The notes under the pieces: generated by a model
What the model saw: the letters and a program-made list of their open reading frames with translations, nothing else
The model's database searches: none
What the model was told of the DNA's origin: nothing
Program-made: the position numbers and the translations under genes
Shown: piece after piece, positions 63,279 to 64,000 of the stretch
How the letters are laid out: each line of letters starts with the position of its first letter
Position numbering within the stretch: the first letter of the stretch is position 1
Assembly (NCBI RefSeq): GCF_004745805.1
Contig: NZ_SRLQ01000018.1
Location: 124,001-188,000 of the forward strand
Direction of reading: 5' to 3'
DNA: 64,000 nucleotides
DNA from: Mycolicibacterium sp. CH28
GTDB taxonomy: Bacteria; Actinomycetota; Actinomycetes; Mycobacteriales; Mycobacteriaceae

Positions 63279-64000
63279 ATGGTCGACGCCCGCGCAGCCG
63301 GTTCGCTATGGCGTTCGGTGCGCAGCCTGCCCGAGTTCTGGCGCTTGCTGGAGCTTCGGACGGCCAGCCAGTTCGGCGACGGCCTCTTCCAAGCCGGACT
63401 CGCCGGTGGGCTGTTGTTCAATCCGGAACGGGCGGCCGACCCGTGGGCGATCGCCGGGGCGTTCGCCGTGCTGTTCCTGCCCTACTCGATCGTGGGCCCG
63501 TTCGCCGGTGCGTTGCTGGACCGCTGGGATCGTCGTGCGGTGCTGGTCGGGGCCAACCTGGCGCGGCTGGTGCTGGTGATCGCCGTCGGGGTGGAGCTGG
63601 CCGTCGGGGCCAGCGATCTGGCCGTGCTGTGCGGCGCGCTGATCGTCAACGGGTTCAGCCGGTTCGTCACCTCCGGGCTGTCGGCGGCGCTGCCCCACGT
63701 CGTGCCGCGCGAGCAGGTCGTGACGATGAACTCGGTGGCCACCGCGACCGGGGCCACCGCAACCTTCCTTGGCGCCAACTTCATGCTGCTGCCGCGCTGG
63801 CTGTTCGGTTCCGGTGACACCGGCGCGGCGACCATCATCCTGCTGGTGGCCATCCCCGTCGGCACCGCGCTCGTGCTCTCGCTGCGGTTTCCCCGACACA
63901 AGCTGGGCCCCGACGACAGCGCCCGGGCCGTGCACGGTTCGGCGCTCTATGCCGTGGCCACCGGCTGGATCTACGGCGCCCGCACCGTGCTGAGTACCCC
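63279..64000 (+). CDS. MFS transporter, N-terminal part (Rv0037c orthologue, partial)
   Basis: 240 residues visible from ATG 63279; the gene runs off the right edge. [20 protein letters not shown] and [20 protein letters not shown] (the loop 2-3 motif GxxxDRxxRR) mark a major facilitator of the MFS_3 type. About six transmembrane helices are in view. It diverges from the yqgE-like gene. Substrate unknown. Confidence 0.88.
   Translation, partial: MVDARAAGSLWRSVRSLPEFWRLLELRTASQFGDGLFQAGLAGGLLFNPERAADPWAIAGAFAVLFLPYSIVGPFAGALLDRWDRRAVLVGANLARLVLVIAVGVELAVGASDLAVLCGALIVNGFSRFVTSGLSAALPHVVPREQVVTMNSVATATGATATFLGANFMLLPRWLFGSGDTGAATIILLVAIPVGTALVLSLRFPRHKLGPDDSARAVHGSALYAVATGWIYGARTVLST

Noticed and set aside
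1-64000. tRNA, rRNA or CRISPR arrays
   Set aside because: No cloverleaf-type tRNA sequence, rRNA segment or regularly spaced repeat array was seen on either strand.

Overview
The window is GC-rich, densely coded chromosome of a mycobacterium, most likely a rapid grower (Mycolicibacterium). The right half, from about 39.6 kb to the end, matches in gene order and protein sequence the M. tuberculosis block Rv0037c-Rv0058 (read backwards here): dnaB, rplI, rpsR, ssb, rpsF, Rv0051, ponA1, Rv0049 on the minus strand, then Rv0048c, Rv0047c, ino1, Rv0045c, Rv0044c, Rv0043c, Rv0042c on the plus strand, then leuS, Rv0040c/mtc28, Rv0039c, Rv0038 and Rv0037c. Additions to that block are a DUF4344 metallopeptidase lipoprotein, a GH63 glucosylglycerate hydrolase (typical of rapid growers), an SDR and a BASS-type transporter. 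Such a block normally lies tens of kb from oriC; no origin was seen.

The left part (1-18 kb) is ordinary accessory metabolism: a PucR-type regulator divergent from an acyl-CoA ligase / DUF3556 membrane protein / CrtI-like FAD oxidoreductase operon; a CopC-domain protein; a coiled-coil secreted protein; a tandem universal stress protein; MmuM; an amino-acid-binding lipoprotein; PurU; a large PLP amino acid decarboxylase (Rv2531c-like) followed by a DUF1905-PIN fusion; two small secreted proteins and a TetR regulator.

The middle (18-39.6 kb) is the unstable region. It carries an IS110-family element, a metallothionein-like microgene with a broken start, a fused double ABC exporter, the wreck of a malonate decarboxylase (mdc) operon, two short-chain dehydrogenases, a frameshifted SnoaL-like gene, two esterase lipoproteins, XRE and MarR regulators, a decayed and an intact IS3 element, a globin-coupled diguanylate cyclase, a second partial copy of mdcH, a Tat-exported nitroreductase with a possible DosR box, YaeQ, and finally a 1.96-kb segment bounded by a near-perfect 25-bp inverted repeat that ends 11 bp from the dnaB stop codon.

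The strongest second-look items are: (1) the collapsed mdc operon, where an internal deletion fused the front of MdcA to the back of MdcG and a nonsense codon cut MdcH; (2) a ~440-bp direct repeat of the mdcH 3' end that brackets about 10.4 kb of accessory genes; (3) the DUF1905-PIN fusion with a possible internal start for a free PIN protein; (4) the transposon-like inverted repeats beside dnaB with no transposase between them; (5) the metallothionein microgene next to the IS110 element.
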